From: Rhypophila decipiens
Taxonomy: Eukaryota > Ascomycota > Sordariomycetes > Sordariales > Naviculisporaceae
NCBI GenBank assembly: GCA_033297075.1
Contig: MU858055.1
Location: 248,001 to 312,000 of the forward strand
Length of the DNA stretch: 64,000 nt
Direction: 5' to 3'
Below, one piece after another: positions 1 through 12,300 of the stretch (within the stretch, counting starts at the first letter, position 1; each line of letters begins with the position of its first letter). The position numbers were made by a program, and so were the translations under genes. The notes under the pieces are model-generated. The model was given only the letters and a program-made list of their open reading frames with translations. It made no database searches and was not told where the DNA came from.

Positions 1-2131
1 AAGATTCGTGTCCGGGGGTCGCATAGACGGGTACCTACATCAGCGGTCTGTTAATATGCGGTCGTGAGGTAGATCCTTCCTGTGATATATCGACAGAGGA
101 GCAGAGAAATTCTCACTGATGTTATGGGTACCAGTACTGGGTCAGTGCAAAGTACAGCAAATTTGACGATGTGAGTGTCCTTGGCCATATCTCTGGCCAC
201 CAACTTGGACACTTGACTTTGTTGGGAGCTGCCGAGTTGGGAAGGAGTTGGGCGAGTGGAAAGCTCAACGTGCCTGAAACGGCAAATAAACAAGATGCCA
301 GTGTAGTACTCCGTACTATAGATGTTGGTACTATCATATCGCAAGGATGTTTGGGAAGTGCTGAATGCTCGGTGTTGACAGTTGGAAGGTGATCAACTTT
401 GCGTTTGACAGTCTGTTTATCTTTCCACTTCAGAGTTCCATTCAGGAGAGGGCCAACTTGAGGGCGAAGAAATGACTGGCTCAGCAGAACCAACAAAAAG
501 CTGTTTGTGCGAGAGCCCAACCGCCAACTCTCCTCTGTCGGCGCTTGATGGAGAGGCACCGAATGCGCACAATGAATATCAATGAAATGTTGAACCAGAA
601 GTCGCCGCACCGAGATGAAGGACAGGACGGGCTCCTGTAGCCCAATATGCGACCATGGATATTGTCAGCGTCTGCCCGGGCGGGAACGGCACGTATTCTT
701 GTCTTCTCAGTTCCGGTTGCCGTCTCTGGAGCATCGGTATCGGTACACTCGTCGGATAATCATGCCAACTCGAAGCCATTCTTTATATCAGCTCGTGTAC
801 CAATAATGCTTAGATGAGGCTATTAAAACCAGCAGAAAACAGATTCCAGAACATTTAGGCCTATGTCTTGCATCTCCATACATGTAGGTACCGGATACAG
901 GTATGTACTGTACGGTATTCGGAAAGATCAATACCTCCCCAGCCAATGAGGATCTCGACCGAGGATCTCCATCTACCAACCAGTTCCGGAGGACCGTCCT
1001 GCATGTCGTCAACTTGATATCAACCTAAAAATCGACTTCACTCATCCATCCAACACCAGAGTGATATTGTGATTCTGTCCGCCCCGAGTCTGGCAGGTGG
1101 TCTCCAATTGGAGCATCACGCTGAATAATACAACAGGTGGCTCTAATCACACTTCATCCGTCCCATTCCTGGGCCTTTCCTATTTTATTTGGCGCCCGAC
1201 GACCAACTTGATGCACGACTTACATGTAGCAATCTCCACTGGGCGTGTCGCAAATCATGATTGAAGTATGCAATCCAGCGCCTAGCTCCATTCGTTTGGG
1301 AAAGTGAGGCGAATCGGATATTGCCCGAGATACGGATACATTTGTCCAAATCCACCTGAGACTGAAGGCTGGGGAGCGTACAGTGTTGGACTTCCTCAGC
1401 GTGTCTTCATGTCAGCACGAGACGGGTTATATATATATTGTTGACAAGCTCTAGTCAACAACAGGATATCTTGTTTGCCCACGATATCCTTGTTACTGAC
1501 TAGAACGACGCCAAGCTCCGAGGACAAACAATCACGACGCTCCAGCATTAGTTACATCATCGTCACCGGAGAGTAATAGCACAGCTTGTGCTCATCTCAC
1601 GACAGATAGGCCCAGTCTGACCCTCCACCAATCTATCCTTCCCTTACACAACTCCTAAGACATTCTGGCTAGAGGAGTACTATCCAACAGAGCCAAGGAT
1701 TCACAACACGCCCTAGGTGCTGAACCTCGAGTGCGACAGGCCATCCCAGCATTCTTCCTAGGTGTTCAACCTCGAGCACACTTTTTACTACAACAGTTCA
1801 GGGCCAGGTGAGATATCCATTCAGCATCACTTCTCGTTGTCATTTCCTTTGGCTGTTTGTATTTACGAGGGGCCAGAGACTGGCCCTTGTGTTCTTTACG
1901 TTGTCCTCTACTCCGAGTATCAGCCAAGCGGTCATGTTGGCATGGCTTCTCCCTTCATACCTGCTCAATATCGGATAATCATCCGAACGTGTGACGTACC
2001 TACCCAAGCAGGCAGGCCAAGATGACTGATTATCATGGAAAAGGAAATACAGAACACATATCCTAATTCTCATGCTGCAATGCATTGTAGTTGAACGCTA
2101 CAATACAGAGTACGGGTACATTACGGATACA
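1..2131. other. Non-coding stretch at left window edge
   Basis: No protein gene can be supported here. Open frames up to 162 codons exist (longest on the minus strand, 122-610), but none looks like a known family and none has convincing start or intron structure. I see a hairpin at 1438-1461, a 20-bp imperfect direct repeat at 1712/1757, and one copy of the 10-mer GTACTCCGTA at 306-315. Part of the right side may be promoter for the protease gene that starts at 3403. Confidence 0.5.
1438..1461. repeat. Perfect 8-bp hairpin
   Basis: TTGTTGAC is followed by an 8-nt loop and then its exact reverse complement GTCAACAA. It lies just right of a short TA run in non-coding DNA. The function is unknown. 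Confidence 0.6.
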
Positions 2132-3402
2132 TGAACTTCCAGAAGCCATAACGGGGCCATCCTCAATCCGTCTTAGATCTTCCCAAAAAAATCTAATTGA
2201 GATCCGCGACTTACCAAAGTAGACCTAGTGGCCGTACTAGCGTGAGTACCACAATTCCCACACCCACCCGTACCCACACCCTCACATCCGTTGCGGTTGA
2301 ACCCTGACCTTAAATCCCATAATCAGCACATCACAGCTTTCCACTTAGCCCCGCCCCCGCCCTCAATAATCAGTCTGCTATACCAGTACCACCCATACCA
2401 CCCTCCTTTGCCCTACCCTGAACGCCGCTTCCCATCGATCCGTCGATATACTGACACTATTATAGCAAAGGATTAGGCGGCTCGTGTCTTCTTTTCCCAT
2501 TCTTTAATTTTTCCTAGTCGGGGTGGTCTCGCCTGCCGACCCTCCTCCCATTTCCGCCTCAACGGGACCATCGCGGACTTTCGGCTCGTCACAGGCAAGT
2601 CCAGGTTCTGGTTCAAGTTCAGATTCAGGACCGCCTTTAGACTAAACCTGACCAGACTGACCAGACCGGACAGACCCTGCTCCTTGCGCTTTCCCGTTTC
2701 TACCGTGCACCAGACCTTCTTCCTCGCCGAGGCATCCTCCGCCGGTTCTTCCCAAGGTCGCATATAATCCCACGAGGTCCGCTGTGTTGTGGAGAAGAGA
2801 TACCGTCGTTACAGCACTTTCTTTCCTTGAGAAGACCGCATACGGAGTACGGCCTGCTTCCCTTCTTCCTTGACATCTTAGACTTTCCAACAGAGCATTA
2901 GATTCTCTCCCTTGGAACAGACAGAGCTTCCAAAAGTCCAAAAACCTAGCCTCTCCCCGGTCTCAGTCTCGTCCTCCTCAACACTTGCCCGGCTGCAACT
3001 GTCACGGTTACTTGTGCACCACCGCCACCAGATTGCTGTCTCACCCAAAGGTGTGACTTGCTTCGCTCCCAACTCACCGGAACCCTTGCCAGCTAAGATA
3101 CCAACTACAACTAGTCCTCCCACTAGCGAGCTAGGTCGACCAGGGAGTCCAGCTAGTCCACAGCTTAGGGTCCCCACAGTCCAGTACCAGGTCCTGCCAG
3201 CCAGCCTGGAGACGACGTCTCTACCCCACCGCCTCTACCGCCCCCTACCCAGTCGTGCTGTGGTCTCGCCCGTTGCCATCACCGTTGCTCGTCGCCCAAA
3301 CCTGCTTCCCTGGAAACTGACAACTCTTCCATCCAGGAGCAGCGGTTTGATCTCCCGCCAGTACGCCAATCCACCAGCTCGACAAACCTACATCTTTTCG
3401 CC
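2132..3402 (+). promoter_or_regulatory. ATG-free, pyrimidine-rich promoter/5' leader of the M16 protease gene
   Basis: Reading the plus strand from the ATG at 2131, I find no ATG in any frame until 3403, about 1.27 kb. The segment is rich in C and CT runs. A leader scanned from the cap would therefore meet 3403 as its first ATG, which supports that start. The transcription start is not visible, so the split between promoter and 5' UTR is unknown. A 201-codon open frame at 2912-3517 begins with TTG and is not a credible gene. One TACGGAGTAC motif sits at 2841-2850. Confidence 0.5.
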
Positions 3403-6400
3403 ATGGAAAGCCCACGTCGGAATTCGTTCCGCAAGGCAGGAATGCCCATGCGGGAAACCATCCCACGCTCGGTGGAAGTTGAGCTGGTCACTGACCAGCT
3501 CGAGATCCCTTCGCTAGACGACCGGACCTACCGCGTCATCCGGCTGCCAAATCAGCTTGAGGTTCTGCTGGTACACGATCCACAGACCGACAAGGCAAGT
3601 GCTTCGATGGATGTCAATGTCGGGAGCTTCAGTGATGAGGATGATATGCCAGGCATGGCTCATGCGGTCGAGCATGTAAGTTCCTTACCCCATTCTCGGT
3701 TGCCCTTCTGGGATTCTGACTCTTGACCACGTACAAAGCTTCTTTTCATGGGCACAAAGAAATATCCAGTAGAGAACGACTATGGTCAATATTTACAGGC
3801 GCACTCCGGCTCATCTAACGCATACACCTCTACTACGTCCACCAACTATCATTTTGAAGTGTCTGCCAAGCCGAGCAATGACGAGGAACCTTCTGCCACT
3901 AACCCATCCCCGCTGTTGGGTGCCCTCGATCGATTTGCCCAGTTCTTTGTCGAGCCACTGTTTCTTGAGAGCACATTAGACCGTGAGCTCCGAGCTGTCG
4001 ATTCAGAGAACAAGAAGAACCTTCAGAGCGATACCTGGCGGCTACATCAGTTAGATAAATCTCTGTCCAACCCAAAGCATCCGTACTGCCACTTCTCTAC
4101 TGGAAATGTCGAGACACTGAAGACAATTCCCGAGGCCCGGGGTCTCAACATTCGGGACAAATTCATCGAGTTCTACCAGAAACACTACTCGGCCAACAGG
4201 ATGAAGCTTTGCGTGCTCGGGAGAGAACCTCTGGATGCTCTAGAGGCTTGGGTATCTGAGTTCTTTTCCGTCATCAAGAACCAGGACCTGACGCCCAACC
4301 GATGGCCCCACCAAGTCCCTTTTACGCAAGAGCAGCTGGGGACTATCTGTTGGGCCAAGCCTGTCATGGACTCCAGGGAGCTCAGCCTGAGCTTCCCATT
4401 TCTCGACGAGGAGCTCCTCTTCGAGACTCAGCCGAGCCGATATCTCAGTCATTTGATAGGTCACGAAGGGCCTGGTAGCATCATGGCCTACATCAAATCC
4501 AAGGGCTGGGCTAATGGGCTTAGTGCGGGCGCGTATCCTGTCTGTGCTGGGACGCCAGGTCTGTTTGAATGTCAAATCAGATTGACGCCAGAGGTATGAT
4601 TCATTACCCACTGTCTTGGTCTATCTTGTACCTTGTCTAACCGTCAGTACAGGGTCTTAAAAACTACAAAGAGATTGTCAAGGTCTTTTTCCAATACGTT
4701 GCGCTACTCGGGGACACGGAGCCTCAGCAATGGATCTTCGAGGAGCAAAAGGGCATGGCCGACGTGGACTTCAGATTTAAGCAAAAAACGCAGTCCTATC
4801 GCTTCACCAGCAAGATCAGCTCGGTGATGCAGCGGCCGATCCCAAGGGAATGGCTTCTCAGCGGGCATAGTAAACTCCGGAAATTCGATGCCAAACTCAT
4901 CAAGGACGGACTTGCGTGCCTGCGGCCCGATAATTTCAAACTGACCATTGTGTCGAGGGATTTACCAGGAAAGTGGGAGAATAAAGAGAAGTGGTACGGC
5001 ACCGAGTACACATTGGAAAAGATTCCAAGCGATTTTCTTGACGATATCAAAAAAGCCGCCACAATGCCGGCGAAGGACCGTGTCTCGAAGCTTCATCTAC
5101 CCCACAAGAACCAGTTTATTCCGACGAAACTGGAGGTCGAGAAGAAGGATGTCAAGGAACCCGCACTTGCGCCGAAAATCGTTCGCAACGACCAGCTTGT
5201 ACGGACTTGGTATAAGAAGGACGACACATTTTGGGTCCCCAAGGCCAATCTGGTTGTGAGCTGCAAAAGTCCCATCATCTATGCCACGGCGGAGAACTCG
5301 GTGAAGGCGCGCATCTTTACAGATCTTGTCAGAGATGCACTCGAGGAGTACTCGTATGACGCCGAGCTCGCAGGACTGCAGTATAGCGTTTCTCTGGACT
5401 CTCGGGGCCTGTTCATCGAAGTGTCGGGATACAACGACAAGCTCCCCGTTCTCTTGGAGCAGGTGCTGATTACGATGCGTGATCTGGAAGTCCGAAGCGA
5501 TCGATTCGCCATCATCAAGGAGCGCCTAAGCAGAGCCTATCGCAACTGGGAGCTTCAGCCACCGTGGCAGCAGATTGGTGACTACACAAGCTGGCTCACT
5601 TGCGAGCACGATTTCGTTGTGGAAGAGCTTTCGGCCGAGTTGCCAGATATCACGGCAGAAGCTGTTGGTCAGTTCCGCAAGGAGCTGCTGGCCCAGATGC
5701 ACATGGAGCTCTACGTGCACGGTAATTTCTACAAGGAAGACGCCTTGAAGCTGACCGACATGATAGAATCCACCCTCAAGCCAAGGGTCTTGCCTCGTCA
5801 GCAGTGGCCAATTCAGCGGTCCTTGATCTTCCCGCCGGGTTCCAACTATGTGTGGAAAAAGACGCTGAAGGATGCTGCCAATGTGAACCATTGTATCGAG
5901 TACTGGCTCTACATTGGCGACAAGGCAGATTATCAAATCCGCGCCAAGACACTTCTCATCGATCAGATACTTCATGAACCGTGCTTCGACCAGCTTCGAA
6001 CCAAGGAGCAGCTTGGGTACATTGTGTTTTCAGGAGTCAGACCTAGCACAACAACCTACGGTTTCCGTTTCATCATTCAGAGCGAGAAGACAGCTCCATA
6101 TCTGGAGACCCGGATCGAGCTCTTCCTCGAGTCCATGCTCAAGACGCTCGAGTCCATGTCTGACAAGGACTTTGAGAACAACAAGAGGAGCTTGATCGTT
6201 AAACGCCTCGAGAAACCGAAGCATTTGGACCAAGAAACTGGAAAACACTGGAATCAAATCCACAGCGAGTATTATAACTTTGAGTCTGGTGAGTGGTTTC
6301 TTTAATATTGCTTCAACCTTTGACGTAGTCATTCTGTGGGCATTTTCGTGCTAACTCTATCACAGCCCAGCAAGATGTAGCGCATATCAAGCCGCTCACG

Positions 6401-6889
6401 AAGACGGATATGATTGAATTCTTCAACGAATATCTCCATCCCAAGTCTCCTTCTCGGGCTAAACTTGCTGTGTATTTTGTCGCCCAGGCAAAGAGCGACG
6501 TTTCGACACAACAGATCTCAGAAGTCATTGCCAAACTGGGTCTCGACTCCACAGGCTCAGCGAAGGCTGCCACTGATTTGCAGGCCAGGCTAAGCGCGGC
6601 AGATCACGACGAAGAGAAGGAAATCAAGGGACTGAAGGAGTACCTGCTCCACGACTTGAAGGTTACCGAGGACAAAATTGATGCCGCAGCGGACGCTTGG
6701 CGGAAGTTGCATACCCAAAACAGCCAGGCCAGTGACATTGTCAAGGATGCCGAGCCGCCCTCTGCTAATGGTACAGTTCCCCATATCATTGACGACGTGC
6801 GGACCTTCAAAGCAGGCCTTGCAGCAACTGCTGGAGCACGTCCTGCGAAGGACCTCAGCGAATACGAAGACCTTGACTCGAAGCTATAG
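3403..6889 (+). CDS. STE23: M16 zinc metalloprotease, insulysin / a-factor-processing (Ste23-like)
   Basis: Cytosolic insulin-degrading-enzyme family protease that cuts short peptides; the yeast relative Ste23 takes part in a-pheromone maturation. Four exons fit the frame: 3403-3675, 3739-4593, 4653-6288 and 6366-6889, with introns of 63, 59 and 77 nt, giving 1095 residues, normal for the family. The inverted zinc motif HAVEH is residues 87-91, spanning the first exon end and followed by LLFMGTKKYP. The third zinc ligand is probably E181 in AVDSENKKN. The C-terminal half carries the inactive M16 repeat, including the typical RTKEQLGYIVFSG stretch. The start is the first ATG after a 1.27-kb ATG-free leader. 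The protein ends in Ser-Lys-Leu, a canonical peroxisomal PTS1; mammalian IDE has a similar tail. Family assignment is very secure; the pheromone role is inferred from homology. Confidence 0.93.
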
Positions 6890-9306
6890 ACTTGTTTATT
6901 TCCTTGGATGATGGCATTCGGTAGACGTCGGCATGAGGCGATGTCGGAGGAAAGAGAAACACGATAATAAAACGGCGTTAGACAGAATCAAGATTAATCA
7001 CTTACAGCTCTTAGCATGGGGGCAATAATAGTCCATATTGGTGCATTTGATATACGAGTACACTATTTTGTCTCTTTTACCCTGGGAGAAGGTTACGTCA
7101 TTGGGTTCCAGGACATGCTGAACTCCACTGGCCTAGTTTGTCATTAAACATGGGTTATGGCCATGGCGCTTCTCATTAATTTCCTCTTTGCGTTTTGTAG
7201 GAAACAGTACAACTGAGAGATCTGGCGACAAGGGATAGACCGACAAGAGTATTGTCCAAGTATGGTGTCACTGTCTGCCAGGAACCCTAGGGGTAAGTCT
7301 TGGTTTGGAAACGAGACCGAACGATTGGGGCGAAAATGGGGGACCTGAAAACGTGCCGGGTATGATCAAAAGTTGCTCGGAAAGCCGCCGCCTACAGAAC
7401 ATGGTATTAATCCCGTAACACAAAAAAATATGGTTTAGGTGTTGAGCTGAGGTCACAAGGTGGGCGCTGGCGGAAATGGGGCGGGCGAATGGTTAGCTGA
7501 CGCCCTACGGAGAAGACCTTATATTTCGAGGCTGGGAAGGTCCGGCTGGGAAGAAGTGTAAAGCGACGAAGCACACTCACTGCAAATAAGCCTACATATA
7601 ACCACAAGTTAAAAGGCATCAATAATAAATATATCTATAACACGCCTAATAGGTAAATACGATTGAATAACGGCTTGAATAACGGCTTGAGGCAACTATG
7701 TCGACACTGAGGGGTGAGGGGCTACTAATGGTATTGTATTGTGTATACAGAAGTAACAAGTATTAGGCGTTTTACACGAGTCTGGAAAAGTCAGCATTTC
7801 TCAAGCTGTTTTGGAGTGCAGGCCGTGAACACCTCTACCTCTTCTCACTCTCAGGAAAAATTCAAACGGGCAGAACATTTAGAGGCACAGAGATGTTTAT
7901 TGCTGTATTGAATACTTTACAAAAAAAGATCACCCGCTGCCAGCTGCCTACAATGCACATGGGACGAAATATGGCTCAACCAATAAGAAAGACTGCTGCG
8001 TGATCTGGCCGCTGCCTGCTGCATGCATCCCTTCCCTACTAAAAAACTTCAGGTGAGGTCTCCACCGCACAGGGCTCGCAACCTCCCACTGTTAGCACTG
8101 TAACAGCAAGAGCAGGAACCTGAAGCAGAAGAAGGCATTTTCCAAGAGTATCCGTACCTGGTAGTAACTTGGAAGACAGAGGCTGCCTACCAGAAAAACC
8201 AACCGAACAAGAAAAATTCACTGCACAAAACACGACTCTGTGTTAGCACGGACATTTTTTCTACCCCTCCAGCCCTTCCCCTTTGTTTGTACGCCCTGAC
8301 CACGTAACGGACCGCCAAACTTCAGCTCCCCGTACACCTGTACTGTACCTTCCCTCTGCTGCTAAAGTTGCGAACACAAACCCATCTCCCCAGTCGCAAA
8401 GAAATGCGCAAGCTGAAAACTTGATTTTGTCATCTGCCTTTACATGTCCTGCTGACTGGAGAAGAAGAGAGAAGGAGAGAGAAGCGACGCACAAGCAAAC
8501 TCAATCTCAAACGGGGAATTGCGGTCACTAATGCAATACAAGAATTGGTCACTCTGCTCGAGTCGCTCATCGCCAACTTTCGACGTCGGTCCTTCGTTTA
8601 ACCCCCCGAGAGCGGCCCCGTCACACCCTCCAGCAATCTGGCCCATCTCCATCTCAGCACCGCCTCCACGTTCCCAGAGAAGTCGATTTGAGAGGCGACT
8701 CCAGGTGTCCAACACTTGAATCACGACCCAAAACGACCCCAGCGATCGAGCATCCATTTGCTCTTTCACACGCGGTGGCCAACCTTTGAGTCCAAGAAAC
8801 AAACAAACTTGCCTCATCGACCCCCGAGCTGCATCAGGCAGCTCGCCTTCACAACGTCTTCCCAAAAGAAACGGAGGATTACCCGCCAGTCCGCAAGGGA
8901 ACAAAACCTTTCTCTCGAAAGAAGCAGCAACACTTCGTTGGATCAGGTAGTGCCCTCCACAGAAACCGACGACGCTGCCGACCCCGACCCCGACCCGGCA
9001 TCCTTTTCATTTTCGGCAGCCTCGACCGTTTCTGGCCTGAGCACGCCGACGTACGTTCGTGGGAACTCGCTTGCCGCCTCGGGCGTCCCTTCCCGTCTTC
9101 AGACCAGCCAGACCTCATTTTGCAGCACAACCGACTGCCCTTCTTCGGCCGCAAGTTCCCCGCTTGCCGCCTCGACCGACCTGTCTCTGGACACAGACCG
9201 CGCCGCCGACCTCTTCGAGTTCCCGACAAGCGCTCATTCACATTCCGATTATTCTGGAGCCGCACGAGGCCCTTCTCCCCTCATTAACACGCCCCACCGA
9301 GCTCTC
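6890..9306. other. Intergenic region plus 5' leader of the deubiquitinase gene
   Basis: From 6890 to about 8530 I see no supportable gene; a 3' UTR of the protease gene probably occupies the left end. From 8532 to 9306 the plus strand has no ATG. A reading frame in phase with the downstream USP gene is open from 8692 but has no ATG before 9307. It encodes a Ser/Pro-rich, GC3-rich stretch, so it could be extra N-terminal coding sequence joined by an upstream intron, or simply leader. A near-exact 14-nt repeat (CGCTTGCCGCCTCG) lies in it at about 9068 and 9163. Confidence 0.4.
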
Positions 9307-12300
9307 ATGGGTGGGGCTGCGGATTTTCCTCAGCGGTCCTCGTCGCCCCTCAAGCGTCGTGCTTCAAGCATGGATCCAGAAACTGAAAATATCGAGGCGC
9401 CCAAGGACGACGTTGACATGGTCGCTCCCCCAGCCACCGGGGAGATGGACGGACAAATACCCGGCACCGACGGAACAACAGAACTACCTCTACGGACTGG
9501 TAAACATCATGGGACTCCCAACCGAGACAGCTCTGTGCTAACGGGCATAGCAGATCTCCCACCTTTGGAACATCAAATCAAAACGATCCAAACTCTGGTC
9601 AAGGCCTTCGAAGAGAGACCGGAGCAAGAAGGCGATCAAGCGTACCTGGTATCTAGAAAATGGCTGAACAAGGCGTTGGATTTGGGCAGCGATTCCAAGC
9701 ATGGAGCAAAGGACAAATCAGTCGAGCAGCTGGGTCCCATCGACAACTCGGATATCATTTCAGCCATCTTCACCGACGCCATTGGACAACACTGCGTCAA
9801 GTTAAAACCCGGCATGGGCACCGAGAACTTTGAGCTCTTTCCCAAGGATGCTTGGGATCTCATTGTGTCATGGTACGGGCTTGCCCCGGGACAGACGCCT
9901 ATTGTTCGGACAGCACACGACACGGCGCCGGACCCTGACAGTGCGCCGAATGTCCAATTTGAATTCCACCCTCCGGTTTTCACTATTCATCGCATATGGT
10001 CCGCAAACAGCCCGATCCCGCTTGAGCAGAAGCTAAAGCAGGAAGCACCCGCTCCTCCCATTGTAGTCCAGAGCACCTTGTCAGTGTTTCACGATTTCCT
10101 CAAGCAGGCAAAGCTGCTCACTGGGGTCCCTACGGAGCGCAAGGTGCGACTTTGGAGACGCTTACAAACGATATCTGCTACCGAGACACCTTCGGTGGCC
10201 AGTGGCATCAATACCCCCCCTGACTCGCCGGACAATCTGGGCGCGTCTTCTGACATGCACACTGGTCTTCCCCCCTCCCCTGGCGCCTGGGCGGAAATGC
10301 TCGTCGAGGTGGATTCCTTTCTAAAATTGGAGCAGGATGTCGAACGGGGCCTCGTCGATGCCGAAGATACCACTGTCAACCCGAAGTATAATGGCCACAA
10401 AACACTGGCTTTGGTCGGCCTCACCGTCGACAGCACACTTCTCATCGACGAACAGGTCGACAAGAGTGCTTTTGTTACCACCTATGTCCCGGCCAAAGAT
10501 AAGTCTCTAGCGACGCTTCCCGCTCAGACCCGTGCCAGTGCGAGCGGACGCAGTAGTCCCGCCTTGTCGGGACCTGTGACCCGGGGCCGGGCTCAGCAAA
10601 AGTCCGGACGCACCGTCGGTTGCGTTGGGTTGCAAAACTTGGGGAATACCTGCTATATGAACTCGGCCTTGCAGTGTGTGAGGAGTGTTGAGGAGCTTAC
10701 CAAGTACTTTTTGACTCGCGAGGCGCACAATGAGATCAATAGGGAGAATCCACTGGGCAACAAGGGCGAGGTGGCTTTGGCGTATGGCAAATTGCTGGAG
10801 GAAATATACAAAGAACCTGTACCGAACTCGGTAGCCCCTCGGAGCTTCAAGAACACCATTGGAAGACATCAGCCGGCGTTTTCGGGGTACGGTCAGCAGG
10901 ATTCCCAAGAGTTTATCGGGTTCCTTCTCGATGGCCTGCAGGAAGACCTGAACCGAATCAAGAAGAAGCCCTATATCGAAAAGCCCGACTCAACCGACGA
11001 AATGCTCAACAATCCAGAGCTTATCCGAGAGATGGCCAACAAGGTGTGGGACATCACCAAGAAGCGAGACGACTCGGTCATAGCCGACCTTTTCACAGGC
11101 ATGTACAAGTCTACGCTGGTATGCCCTGACTGCGACAAGGTCAGCATAACCTTTGATCCATTCAACAATCTCACTCTGCCTTTACCTGTCACCACTCCCT
11201 GGTACCACACGGTCAAGTTCCTCCCCCTGAATGATGTGCCAGTCCACATCGCGGTTGAGCTTGACAGCAGGAATGGGACTATCAAAAGCTTGAAGGAGTA
11301 CATTTCCGCCCGAGTTGGAGTTCCGGTCAACCGTCTTGTCGGCGCCGAAGAGTTCCGGGAAAGGTTCTTCAAGTATTATGATGATGGAAAACTCGCTTCT
11401 GATGAGATCCAAACTGGCGATGTCCCAACCATTCACGAGGTCGAAGCTCCGCCGACAAATGTGGGCGGCGTAAAGAAGACCAAGGATCACAACAACCAGC
11501 GCGAGGATGGCATGGCAGATCGCCTCCTAGTTCCTGTATCCCATAGAATCAATCCCGAGGATCCCAGTGGCCCCAGAAATCGCTTCAGGGGGTCCAAGGC
11601 AGATGTGCCGTTACCGCCGCCGCACTTCATCGTTCTTACCCCTGATGAGGCCCAGGACGAAGAGATTATCCGACGCAAGGTATTGGAAAAGGTATTGACG
11701 TTTACTACTTGGTCGCAGCTGCACTCGGCCAACGAGACCGATACCGCCGAAAGCACGGACCCAGAGATGGTTAACACTACATCTGATGTCGACTCGGCAG
11801 ATTCTAAGGTTATCGCCACGTCTGTTTCCGGTGAAGATGACATGGTTGATGTGACTATGCGCGATGCGGCGAATGACCAGGAGCACACCAACTCTATCCC
11901 AGCCGAGGAGTCAGTACCCTGCCTACCCTTTATCACCAATTGTTTCCTAACTTGAGTTTTTTCTAGGTCTCCATTGTTGCTCAAGCGATTCAATACCCGT
12001 CGTCCCAAGTGGATCGACCCCATGGAGTACTTGGGGGTCGAGAACTTGTTCGAATTGAGTTATTTTCGGGAATCTAATCCATCATCCAACGGACAACCCA
12101 CCATGCCCGTTGGATGGAATAACGTCAGCGAAGATGCTCTATATCCGCGCCTGAGAACCCGACTACCCTCACCTCCCCAGTCGGACTTGGAGATGCAGAG
12201 CCCTGGGGCGTGGCCTACTGGGTCAGATGAGAGTGGGAGTGATGAGGTACCATCTGTCGATGCACGCGTCGTGACTCGTATGGCCGATGAATCGAGCGAA

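Noticed and set aside
122..610. 162-codon minus-strand open frame
   Set aside because: No family resemblance, no signal or domain, overlapped by other open frames; composition reads as non-coding.
2912..3517. 201-codon plus-strand open frame upstream of and overlapping the protease start
   Set aside because: Begins with TTG and contains no ATG before the protease start; Pro/Ser/Arg-rich translation reflects CT-rich leader composition.
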